Source of the DNA: Streptomyces sp. YIM 121038
GTDB lineage: Bacteria; Actinomycetota; Actinomycetes; Streptomycetales; Streptomycetaceae
DNA: 64,000 nt
NCBI RefSeq assembly: GCF_006088715.1
Contig: NZ_CP030771.1
Location: 2,356,001 to 2,420,000, forward strand
Direction of reading: 5' to 3'
In this document: piece after piece, positions 28,952 to 36,078 of the stretch
Numbering within the stretch: position 1 is the stretch's first letter
Layout: each line of letters begins with the position of its first letter
Translations under genes and position numbers: made by a program
The notes under the pieces: model-generated
Told to the model about the DNA's origin: nothing
Databases searched by the model: none
Seen by the model: only the letters and a program-made list of their open reading frames with translations

Positions 28952-29737
28952 ATGGACAACCCCCAGGACCTGGTCCGCGACCACACGATCTACGCCTGTG
29001 TCATGGGGTCGCGCGCCTTCGGCCTGGCCACGGACGACAGCGACACCGACCGCAGGGGCGTCTTCCTCGCGCCGACCCCGCTGTACTGGCGCTTCGAGAA
29101 GCCGCCCACGCACGTGGAGGGACCGGCGGACGAGCAGTTCAGCTGGGAACTGGAGCGCTTCTGCGCCCTCGCGCTGCGCGCCAACCCGAACATCCTGGAG
29201 TGCCTGCACTCCCCCCTCGTCGAGCACCTCACGGACACCGGCCGCGAGCTGCTCGCGCTGCGCGGGGCGTTCCTGTCCCGCCGCGCGCACGAGACCTTCG
29301 CCGCGTACGCCCTCAGCCAGCGCAAGAAGCTCGACGCGGACGTCCGCACCTTTCCCCAAGCTCTCGGCTCCGCTCGAGCAGGGGAGACCCCATTCGCCCC
29401 GCGCTGGAAGCACGCCATGCACCTGCTGCGGCTGCTGACGAGCTGCCGCGACCTGCTGCGCACCGGCGAGCTGCGGATCGACGTGGGCGACCTGCGCGAG
29501 CCCCTGCTCGCGGTCAAGCGCGGCGAGGTGCCCTGGCCCGAGGTGGAGTCCCGGATGACCCGCCTCGCGGCGGAGTGCGACGCGGCGACCGCCCGCACCC
29601 CGCTTCCCCCGGAGCCGGACCACCGCCGCGTCGAGGACTTCCTGTACCGCGCCCGCCGGGCGTCAGCCGCCCAGGCGCACGCGGACGACGAGGTCGTGCA
29701 GGGCGTCGTGGGCGGTGTGCGCGCCCGGCAGGGCTGA
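28952..29737 (+). CDS. Nucleotidyltransferase with in-frame repeat insertion
   Basis: Pol-beta-fold nucleotidyltransferase family protein, 261 aa. The signature VMGSRAFGLATDDSDTDRRG holds the GS motif (19-20) and Asp29/31/33. Later blocks ANPNILECLHSPLVEHLTDT and KHAMHLLRLL are family-like. Between LDADVRT and PRWKHAM the protein carries about 16 extra residues (FPQALGSARAGETPFA) encoded by a dispersed repeat, in frame. The fold outside the insertion looks intact, so it may still be active. The substrate is unknown. Its last roughly 25 codons overlap a minus-strand coding remnant. Confidence 0.78.
   Translation: MDNPQDLVRDHTIYACVMGSRAFGLATDDSDTDRRGVFLAPTPLYWRFEKPPTHVEGPADEQFSWELERFCALALRANPNILECLHSPLVEHLTDTGRELLALRGAFLSRRAHETFAAYALSQRKKLDADVRTFPQALGSARAGETPFAPRWKHAMHLLRLLTSCRDLLRTGELRIDVGDLREPLLAVKRGEVPWPEVESRMTRLAAECDAATARTPLPPEPDHRRVEDFLYRARRASAAQAHADDEVVQGVVGGVRARQG
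29351..29398. repeat. Streptomyces dispersed repeat, type B, inside a gene
   Basis: TTTCCCCAAGCTCTCGGCTC then CGCTCGAGCAGGGGAGACCC is nearly identical to the copy at 17501-17549. Its length of 48 nt (16 codons) keeps the nucleotidyltransferase frame open. Confidence 0.85.
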
Positions 29738-29827
29738 GGCCGCCCGCGCGTCGTCCAGCACGGCGCGCAGCCGCTCGACGGCGACGGCCGCCCGCGCCAG
29801 GAGGCGGGGGCGGCCGTCGTCGTGTCC
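29663..29827 (-). pseudogene. Minus-strand coding remnant
   Basis: On the minus strand a frame ends at TGA 29663-29665. Upstream of it every third base is G or C for about 50 codons, apart from one serine codon, the mark of a Streptomyces gene. It encodes VERLRAVLDDARAASALPGA and LHDLVVRVRLGG. Upstream it runs into 20-bp tandem repeats and an in-frame TAG (29858-29860) with no start codon of note. I read it as the 3' end of a lost gene; the family is not recognised. It overlaps the nucleotidyltransferase 3' end. Confidence 0.4.
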
Positions 29828-29870
29828 GGTGTGAGGACTACGTGTCCGGTGTACGGACTACGTGTCCGGT
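29822..29870. repeat. 20-bp tandem repeat
   Basis: Two full units and a partial one of a 20-bp repeat beginning GTGTCCGGTGT at 29822, 29842 and 29862. The first two differ at two positions. It lies at the boundary of the coding remnant and the 3' end of rluB. Confidence 0.75.
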
Positions 29871-29884
29871 CTCCGGTGTGCGGT

Positions 29885-31096
29885 CTAGAGGTCGACTTCC
29901 TTCATCAGCATGCCGACCTCGGTGTTGGACAGGCGGCGCAGCCAGCCCGACTTCTGGTCGCCGAGCGTGATCGGGCCGAAGGCGACCCGCACCAGCTTGT
30001 CGACGGGGAACCCGGCCTCGGCGAGCATGCGGCGCACGATGTGCTTGCGGCCCTCGTGCAGGGTGACCTCGACCAGGTAGTTCTTGCCGGTCTGCTCGAC
30101 GACGCGGAAGTGGTCCGCGCGCGCGTAGCCGTCCTCCAGCTGGATGCCGTCCTTGAGCTGCTTGCCCAGGTCTCGCGGGATCGGGCCGACGATGTGCGCG
30201 AGGTAGACCTTCTTCACGCCGTACTTGGGGTGGGTCAGGCGGTGGGCCAGTTCACCGTGGTTGGTGAGCAGGATGACGCCCTCGGTCTCGGTGTCGAGCC
30301 GCCCCACGTGGAACAGCCGCGTCTCGCGGTTGTTCGTGTAGTCGCCCAGGCACTGGCGCCCCTCGTTGTCCTCCATGGTGGAGACGACACCGGCGGGCTT
30401 GTTCAGCGCGAAGAACTGGTACGACTGCGTGGCCACGGTCAGGCCGTCGACCTTGATCTCGTCCTTCTCGGGCTCCACGCGCAGGCCCTGCTCCAGGACG
30501 ATCTCGCCGTTGACCTCGACGCGGGCCTGCTCGATCAGCTCCTCGCAGGCGCGCCGGGAGCCGTAGCCCGCGCGGGCCAGGACCTTCTGCAGACGCTCGC
30601 CCTCCTGCTCGGCGCCCGGGAAGGTCTTGGGGAGCTTGACGTCCTTCTTGCCCGCGTACCGCTCGCGGTTGCGCTCCTCAGCGCGCGTCTCGTACTCGCG
30701 GGAGTACGAGGGCGCCGGGCGGCCGCGACCGGCGCCGCGCTGGTCCTGGGAGCGCTTGGGGCCGCCCTTGGCGCCGCCGCGCGCCGAGGCGCCGCGGCCC
30801 GACTTCGGGCCGTCCTGCGAGGCGGCCGGGCCCACGTCGTAGCGGCGCTCCTCGGGGCGGGGCTTGCTGGGGCGGCCGCTGCCCTGCCGGTCGTCGCGAC
30901 CGCCACCGGCACCCCGGTGGTCGCCGCGGCCACCGCCACCGCTGCTGCTGCCGCGGCCACCGCCGGTGGGGCGCCCGCCGCTGCCGCCCCGGCCGCCACC
31001 GCCGGGGCGCCCGCCGCTGCTGCCGCGGCCGCCGCTGTTGCCACCACGGCTCCCGCCGTTGTTTCCGCTGCTGTTCCTGCCGCTGCTGCTTCGCAT
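29885..31096 (-). CDS. RsuA/RluB-family rRNA pseudouridine synthase
   Basis: Isomerises a uridine in rRNA. The protein is 403 aa. An S4 RNA-binding domain (about 168-225, RLQKVLARAGYGSRRACEEL) precedes the catalytic domain with Asp in LFHVGRLDTETEGVILLTN. The N-terminal about 160 residues are a Gly/Arg/Ser-rich disordered arm (GGRGGSGGRPTGGGRGSSSG) absent from most proteobacterial members but common in Streptomyces. ATG 31096 was chosen over an adjacent TTG at 31099. It closes the minus-strand set parA-(unknown)-scpA-scpB-rluB, a conserved gene order. Confidence 0.9.
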   Translation of the reverse strand: MRSSSGRNSSGNNGGSRGGNSGGRGSSGGRPGGGGRGGSGGRPTGGGRGSSSGGGGRGDHRGAGGGRDDRQGSGRPSKPRPEERRYDVGPAASQDGPKSGRGASARGGAKGGPKRSQDQRGAGRGRPAPSYSREYETRAEERNRERYAGKKDVKLPKTFPGAEQEGERLQKVLARAGYGSRRACEELIEQARVEVNGEIVLEQGLRVEPEKDEIKVDGLTVATQSYQFFALNKPAGVVSTMEDNEGRQCLGDYTNNRETRLFHVGRLDTETEGVILLTNHGELAHRLTHPKYGVKKVYLAHIVGPIPRDLGKQLKDGIQLEDGYARADHFRVVEQTGKNYLVEVTLHEGRKHIVRRMLAEAGFPVDKLVRVAFGPITLGDQKSGWLRRLSNTEVGMLMKEVDL

Positions 31097-31108
31097 CAAA
31101 GTTCCGTC

Positions 31109-31759
31109 TTAGGTCGTCTGCGTCTTCTCGTCCGGGGCGTCGGGCGCGTCCGGATCGAACGACGGAAGTCCTTCCTGCGTCTCGGCCTCGATCGCCTCCG
31201 CCTCCGGGAGGAAGGGCGCGAGCTCCGGGAGCTCGTCCAGGCCGCGCAGGCCCATCCGCTCCAGGAAGTAGTTCGTCGTCCTGTACAGGATCGCACCTGT
31301 TTCGGGTTCCGCGCCCGCCTCCGCCACCAGACCCCGCTGGAGCAGGGTGCGCATGACCCCGTCGCAGTTCACTCCGCGCACCGCGGAGACCCGGGAGCGG
31401 CTGACCGGCTGGCGGTAGGCGACCACGGCGAGCGTCTCCAGGGCCGCCTGGGTGAGCCGGGCGTGCTGCCCGTCCAGGACGAAGCCCTCGACCGCGGGCG
31501 CGTACGCGGGGCGCGTGTAGTACCGCCAGCCGCCCGCCACCAGGCGCAGCTCGAAGCCCCGGCCCTGGGCGGTGTACTCGTCGGCGAGCTCGCGCAGCGC
31601 CTCCGCGACGGCCCGCCGGGGCCGCTGGAGGACCTTCGCCAGGTGTTCCTCGGTGGCGGGCTCGTCGACGACCATGAGGACGGCTTCCAGGGCGGGCCGC
31701 AGCGCCAGCTCGGCGACCTCGGACCGCAACTCCCCGACCGGGCTCTCCATGCTGCTCAA
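31109..31759 (-). CDS. scpB: Segregation and condensation protein B
   Basis: ScpB, 216 aa, the winged-helix kite subunit that bridges Smc heads with ScpA in chromosome condensation. Core motifs: LEAVLMVVDEPATEEHLAKV, LTQAALETLAVVAYRQPVSR and VMRTLLQRGLVAEAG, followed by LYRTTNYFLERMGLRGLDEL. An acidic tail ends the protein. TTG 31759 overlaps the scpA stop (TTGA), and an ATG at 31750 is the alternative start. Confidence 0.93.
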   Translation of the reverse strand: MSSMESPVGELRSEVAELALRPALEAVLMVVDEPATEEHLAKVLQRPRRAVAEALRELADEYTAQGRGFELRLVAGGWRYYTRPAYAPAVEGFVLDGQHARLTQAALETLAVVAYRQPVSRSRVSAVRGVNCDGVMRTLLQRGLVAEAGAEPETGAILYRTTNYFLERMGLRGLDELPELAPFLPEAEAIEAETQEGLPSFDPDAPDAPDEKTQTT

Positions 31760-32763
31760 CGCTTCTCCTCCTGCGGCTCGGGGGCCCGGTCGAACTCGTC
31801 GGTGACGGTCGGCTCGCCGTCGCCCTCGCCGCCCGTCCAGCGCACCACCAACTCGCCGAGCGCGTCCTCCTGCTCCAGGGCGACGGCCTTCTCCCGGTAC
31901 AGCTCCAGGAGCGCCAGGAAGCGCGCCACGACGGTCAGGGTGTCGTCGGGCCCCAGCTCCTCGATCAGCCCCCGGAAACTCATCTCGCCGCGTTCCCTGA
32001 GCCGCGCCACGACCACGGCGGCCTGCTCCCGCACGGAGACCAGCGGCGCGTGGATGTGGTCGACGTACACCTGCGGCTCGGCCCGGGGCTGCATCGCCTT
32101 GACGGCGAGCCTGGCGAACCCCTCGGCGCCGATGCTGATGACGACCTCGGGCAGCAGCTCGGCGTGGTGCGGTTCGAGCCCGACGGTCCGCGGGTAGCGG
32201 CGCGCCTCGTCGTCGAGCCGCCCGCTGAAGATGTCCGCGATCTGCTTGTACGCGCGGTACTGGAGCAGCCGCGCGAACAGCAGGTCACGGGCTTCGAGCA
32301 GGGCCAGGTCGGCCTCGTCCTCGACCTCGGCGGCGGGCAGCAGCCGCGCGGCCTTCAGATCGAGCAGGGTGGCGGCGACCACCAGGAACTCGGTCGTCTG
32401 GTCCAGGTCCCAGTCCGGCCCCATGGCCCGGATGTGCGCCATGAACTCGTCGGTCACCTTGGAGAGCGCGACCTCGGTGACGTCCAGCTTGTGCTTGGCG
32501 ATGAGCTGGAGGAGCAGGTCGAAGGGGCCCTCGAAGTTGGCGAGCCGGACCGTGAACCGCCCGTCGTCGGGCGCGGGGTCCGCCGGAGCCTCGGCGGGCC
32601 CGTCCTGCGCGGCCTCGGCGGGCCCGTCGTGCGGGCGCGGGGGCTCGCTCCCGGTCTCGGCAGGGGGCGGGCTCGGGACGGCCTCCGTGCCCGGCCCTCG
32701 GCCCAGGGCGCGCCGACGGGCGGGCGGCGGTGCGGACGTGCTGCTCGTCGAGGTGGTGGACAT
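31756..32763 (-). CDS. scpA: Segregation and condensation protein A
   Basis: ScpA kleisin of the Smc condensin, 335 aa. A roughly 70-residue Pro/Glu-rich N-terminal extension precedes the kleisin N-domain: FTVRLANFEGPFDLLLQLIA. It continues with HKLDVTEVALSKVTDEFMAH and VVAATLLDLKAARLLPA. The C-terminal winged helix (FRGLIEELGPDDTLTVVARF) binds the Smc head. Overlap with scpB ensures balanced translation. Confidence 0.93.
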   Translation of the reverse strand: MSTTSTSSTSAPPPARRRALGRGPGTEAVPSPPPAETGSEPPRPHDGPAEAAQDGPAEAPADPAPDDGRFTVRLANFEGPFDLLLQLIAKHKLDVTEVALSKVTDEFMAHIRAMGPDWDLDQTTEFLVVAATLLDLKAARLLPAAEVEDEADLALLEARDLLFARLLQYRAYKQIADIFSGRLDDEARRYPRTVGLEPHHAELLPEVVISIGAEGFARLAVKAMQPRAEPQVYVDHIHAPLVSVREQAAVVVARLRERGEMSFRGLIEELGPDDTLTVVARFLALLELYREKAVALEQEDALGELVVRWTGGEGDGEPTVTDEFDRAPEPQEEKR

Positions 32764-32780
32764 TACGCGGAAAGGTACCG

Positions 32781-33332
32781 CTACCGCCCGCGCAGCCGTC
32801 GTACGAGGATGCTCGCGTCCCCCCGCGATTCCAGGTCGGCGAGGACGACGGCGACGGCCTCGCGCACGATGCGCCCGCGGTCCACCGCGAGCCCGTGCTC
32901 CCCGCGCAGCACGAGCCGCGCGTGCTCCAGGTCCATCAGTTCCTCGGCGGAGACGTAGACCGTGATCTTCTCGTCGTGCCGCTCGCGCCCGCTGGGGCGC
33001 CGGTTGGCGGCCCGGCCGCGCTTGCGCGTCTGGGTGGCCGTCGAGGCCGCGTTCTTGCCCGTGCCGGAGCTGCCAGAACCTTCCTGCGCCGAGCGGCGGC
33101 CCTGCGCGTCGTCGCCGCGGCCCTGCTCCGCCTCGCCCGCGGGGTGCTCGGCGGACTCGCCGTCACCCTGCGCGGCGGCGGAGGCGTGCGACTCCTCGGC
33201 GGCGGCCTCGTCGCTCTCGCCCGCGGGCGCGGGCACCCTCGCCTCGCCGTTCGTCTGCCGCCGAGGCGTCGAGGCCTGCAGCGCCGTGCCCCCGGTCGTA
33301 CGGAACAGCTCGTCGGCCCCGGGCAGACTCAC
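32781..33332 (-). CDS. ParA-linked protein with C-terminal helical domain
   Basis: Protein of 183 aa from the GTG overlapping the parA stop (GTGA); an in-frame GTG at 33344 is the alternative. Residues about 20-115 are Ala/Glu/Gln-rich and look disordered. The last 70 (HDEKITVYVSAEELMDLEHA, then VDRGRIVREAVAVVLADLES) look like a strand followed by helices, as in ribbon-helix-helix DNA-binding proteins. Position between parA and scpA suggests a partner of the orphan ParA, perhaps its DNA-bound activator. That role is inference. Confidence 0.6.
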   Translation of the reverse strand: MSLPGADELFRTTGGTALQASTPRRQTNGEARVPAPAGESDEAAAEESHASAAAQGDGESAEHPAGEAEQGRGDDAQGRRSAQEGSGSSGTGKNAASTATQTRKRGRAANRRPSGRERHDEKITVYVSAEELMDLEHARLVLRGEHGLAVDRGRIVREAVAVVLADLESRGDASILVRRLRGR

Positions 33333-34498
33333 TCGGCGTGACACCGGGCGAGCACCTCCCTGGCGAGCTGGCGATAGGCGGCCGCACCGACCGAGTTCGA
33401 GGCGTACGTCGTGATCGGCTCACCGGCGACCGTGGTCTCCGGGAAGCGCACCGTCCGGCCGATCACCGTGTGGTAGACGTGGTCGTCGAACGCCTCGACC
33501 ACGCGCGCGAGGACCTCGCGGCTGTGCACCGTGCGCGAGTCGTACATCGTCGCGAGGATGCCGTCGAGCTCCAGGTCGGGGTTGAGCCGCTCCTGGACCT
33601 TCTCGATGGTCTCGGTGAGCAGCGCCACACCGCGCAGCGCGAAGAACTCGCACTCCAGCGGCACGATGACCTTGTGCGCCGCGGTGAGCGCGTTGACCGT
33701 GAGCAGGCCGAGCGAGGGCTGACAGTCGATCACGATGTAGTCGTAGTCGGCCATGAGCGGCTTCAGGGCGCGCTGCAGCGTGGACTCGCGCGCGACCTCG
33801 CTGACGAGCTGCACCTCGGCGGCGGACAGGTCGATGTTGCTCGGCAGCAGGTCCATGTTGGGGACCGCGGTCTTCAGGAGCACCTCGTCGGCGGACATGC
33901 CCCGCTCCATGAGCAGGTTGTAGACCGTGAGGTCGAGCTCCATCGGGTTCACGCCGAGGCCGACCGAGAGCGCGCCCTGCGGGTCGAAGTCGACGAGCAG
34001 GACCCGGCGTCCGTACTCCGCGAGCGCGGCACCCAGGTTGATGGTCGACGTGGTCTTGCCGACGCCGCCCTTCTGGTTGCACATCGCGATGATCTTCGCG
34101 GGGCCGTGGTCGGTCAGGGGTCCCGGGATCGGGAAGTACGGCAGCGGACGCCCGGTCGGGCCGATGCGCTCGCGGCGCTGGCGCGCGGCGTCGGGGGCGA
34201 GCGTGGCCGCGTACTCGGGGTCGGGCTCGTACTCCGCGTCGGGGTCGTAGAAGTGACCCTGGGGCAGTTCCTCGTAGTCGGCGAGGGGGGTAGGGGTGGT
34301 GTTGTCGCCACTCCGGTCGCCGGCCATGGCGTTCACGTGTTGGCCATCCATGCTCTGGGGTGCTGACGGTGTCGGACTCTGGCGGGCTTCGAAGGTGCGG
34401 ACAGCGACGGAGCCGACAGCCTCGAGCCCGACGGGGCCCTGGCCCCGTCCAGACATTCCTGGTTGACCACCCCCGGGAGCAAATGTCGACTCATTCAC
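33329..34498 (-). CDS. Orphan ParA/Soj-type ATPase
   Basis: ParA-family Walker ATPase, 389 aa. The deviant Walker A is KGGVGKTT at 143-150 (NQKGGVGKTTSTINLGAAL), then LLVDFDPQGALSVGLG and YDYIVIDCQPSLGLLTVNAL. An N-terminal extension of about 130 residues is Gly/Pro/acidic. GTG 34498 follows a strong GGAGG. It is not next to parB or the gidB/dnaA origin, so it is a second ParA, here linked to scpA/scpB. Such ParA proteins position cargo or DNA by nucleoid binding. Confidence 0.88.
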   Translation of the reverse strand: MNESTFAPGGGQPGMSGRGQGPVGLEAVGSVAVRTFEARQSPTPSAPQSMDGQHVNAMAGDRSGDNTTPTPLADYEELPQGHFYDPDAEYEPDPEYAATLAPDAARQRRERIGPTGRPLPYFPIPGPLTDHGPAKIIAMCNQKGGVGKTTSTINLGAALAEYGRRVLLVDFDPQGALSVGLGVNPMELDLTVYNLLMERGMSADEVLLKTAVPNMDLLPSNIDLSAAEVQLVSEVARESTLQRALKPLMADYDYIVIDCQPSLGLLTVNALTAAHKVIVPLECEFFALRGVALLTETIEKVQERLNPDLELDGILATMYDSRTVHSREVLARVVEAFDDHVYHTVIGRTVRFPETTVAGEPITTYASNSVGAAAYRQLAREVLARCHAE

Positions 34499-34819
34499 AA
34501 GTCGTCTTACCTCCTTGGTGACCAGGAAATTTCTAGATAGGTCAGCGTGGCACCATGCCGACGGTTGGCGACTCTATGGCGTGTCACCGCTCCGCAGCAA
34601 CACAATCCGCCGGACCCGGCCCGATGTGTCGGCAACGGAACACCCCGGTGTCAAGGGCGTATGCCGCTTCGTCGGCACGATTCCGGGGTGCGCGAAACGG
34701 TTAAAGGGTAAGTTTCACGGCGAGTTGACCGTGTTCGCGCCGAACCGGCGGCGGCCGGACCCCTCACAAGGTCCGGCCGCTGGCGTGAGATTGACGACTT
34801 TTGTTGACGTTCGCCGAGA
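34499..34819. other. Intergenic region between ald and parA
   Basis: This 321-bp region lies between two minus-strand genes. The ald-proximal part holds a terminator hairpin (34751-34780). The part from about 34510 to 34720 is lower in GC than the genes and must hold the parA promoter, but I cannot name hexamers with confidence. No small gene is visible. Confidence 0.5.
34751..34780 (-). terminator. Terminator of ald
   Basis: A perfect 11-bp stem GCGGCCGGACC / GGTCCGGCCGC around an 8-nt loop, 40 bp downstream of the ald stop. Confidence 0.75.
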
Positions 34820-35935
34820 TCAGCCGAGCAGGGAGGCGAGCTCCAGGTGCTCGTAGCCGTGGGCCTCGGCGACCTCCTTGTAAACGACCTTGCCGTCATG
34901 CGTGTTGAGACCCAGGGCCAGCGCCGGGTCGCGGCGCAGGGCCTCGACCCAGCCGTTGTTGGCCAGGGACACGATGTACGGCATCGTCGCGTTGGTCAGC
35001 GCGTACGTGGAGGTGTTGGGCACCGCGCCGGGCATGTTGGCCACGCAGTAGAAGACCGAGCCGTGCACCGGGAAGGTCGGCTCGGCGTGCGTGGTCGCGC
35101 GCGAGTCCTCGAAGCAGCCGCCCTGGTCGATCGCGATGTCGACAAGAACACTTCCGGGCTTCATGCGCGAGACCAGCTCGTTGGTGACGAGCTTGGGGGC
35201 CTTGGCGCCCGGGATGAGGACGGCGCCGATGACGAGGTCGGCCTCCAGGCAGGCCTTCTCCAGCTCGAAGGCGTTGGAGACGACGGTCTGGATCTTCGTG
35301 CCGAAGATCTTGTCGGCTTCCTTGAGCTTGTTGATGTCACGGTCGAGCAGGGTGACGTGGAAGCCCATGCCGATGGCGATCTGCGCGGCGTTCCAGCCGG
35401 AGACGCCACCGCCGATGACGACGGCCTTGCCCGCCGCCACACCCGGGACGCCGCCGGGCAGCACGCCGCGGCCGCCGACCGCGCGCATCAGGTGGTAGGC
35501 GCCGACCTGCGGGGCGAGACGGCCCGCGACCTCGGACATCGGGGCGAGCAGCGGCAGGGCGCGGCTGGGCAGCTCCACCGTCTCGTACGCGATGGCCGTG
35601 GTGCCCGACTCCAGGAGCGCGTCCGTGCACTCCTTGGAGGCGGCCAGGTGCAGGTAGGTGAAGAGCGTCTGGTCCTTGCGGAGGCGGTGGTACTCCTCCG
35701 CGATCGGCTCCTTGACCTTCAGGAGCAGGTCGGCCGAGGCCCAGACCTCGTCGGCGGTCTCGAGGATCTCGGCGCCCGCGGCGACGTACTCGTCGTCCGT
35801 GATCGACGAGCCGACACCGGCGTTGCGCTCGATGACGACCTGGTGGCCATGGCGCACCAGCTCGTGCACGCCGGCGGGGGTGATGGCCACCCGGAACTCG
35901 TTGTTCTTGACCTCGCGGGGGATGCCGACCTTCAC
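34820..35935 (-). CDS. ald: Alanine dehydrogenase
   Basis: NAD-dependent alanine dehydrogenase, 371 aa, interconverting L-alanine and pyruvate plus ammonium. It begins KVGIPREVKNNEFRVAITPA. Catalytic Lys and His lie in LLLKVKEPI and TYLHLAASKE. The Rossmann motif is VVIGGGVSGWNAAQIAIGMG. GTG 35935 was chosen because AAGGA lies 11 nt upstream and the length matches the family; GTG 35944 and the upstream open frame are less likely. It is monocistronic with its own terminator. Confidence 0.93.
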   Translation of the reverse strand: MKVGIPREVKNNEFRVAITPAGVHELVRHGHQVVIERNAGVGSSITDDEYVAAGAEILETADEVWASADLLLKVKEPIAEEYHRLRKDQTLFTYLHLAASKECTDALLESGTTAIAYETVELPSRALPLLAPMSEVAGRLAPQVGAYHLMRAVGGRGVLPGGVPGVAAGKAVVIGGGVSGWNAAQIAIGMGFHVTLLDRDINKLKEADKIFGTKIQTVVSNAFELEKACLEADLVIGAVLIPGAKAPKLVTNELVSRMKPGSVLVDIAIDQGGCFEDSRATTHAEPTFPVHGSVFYCVANMPGAVPNTSTYALTNATMPYIVSLANNGWVEALRRDPALALGLNTHDGKVVYKEVAEAHGYEHLELASLLG

Positions 35936-36078
35936 GTCGATCACGGTCCTTGGCTCAGGGGGATTTAGGGCAAAGCGGTACATACCGGTACGCACATGAG
36001 CGCATCGGAAGACACCACGTAGACACGCGGCGGAGCCATTCTAATGAAGGAGTTCTCGCTGTCTAGCCTTTCAAAGCA

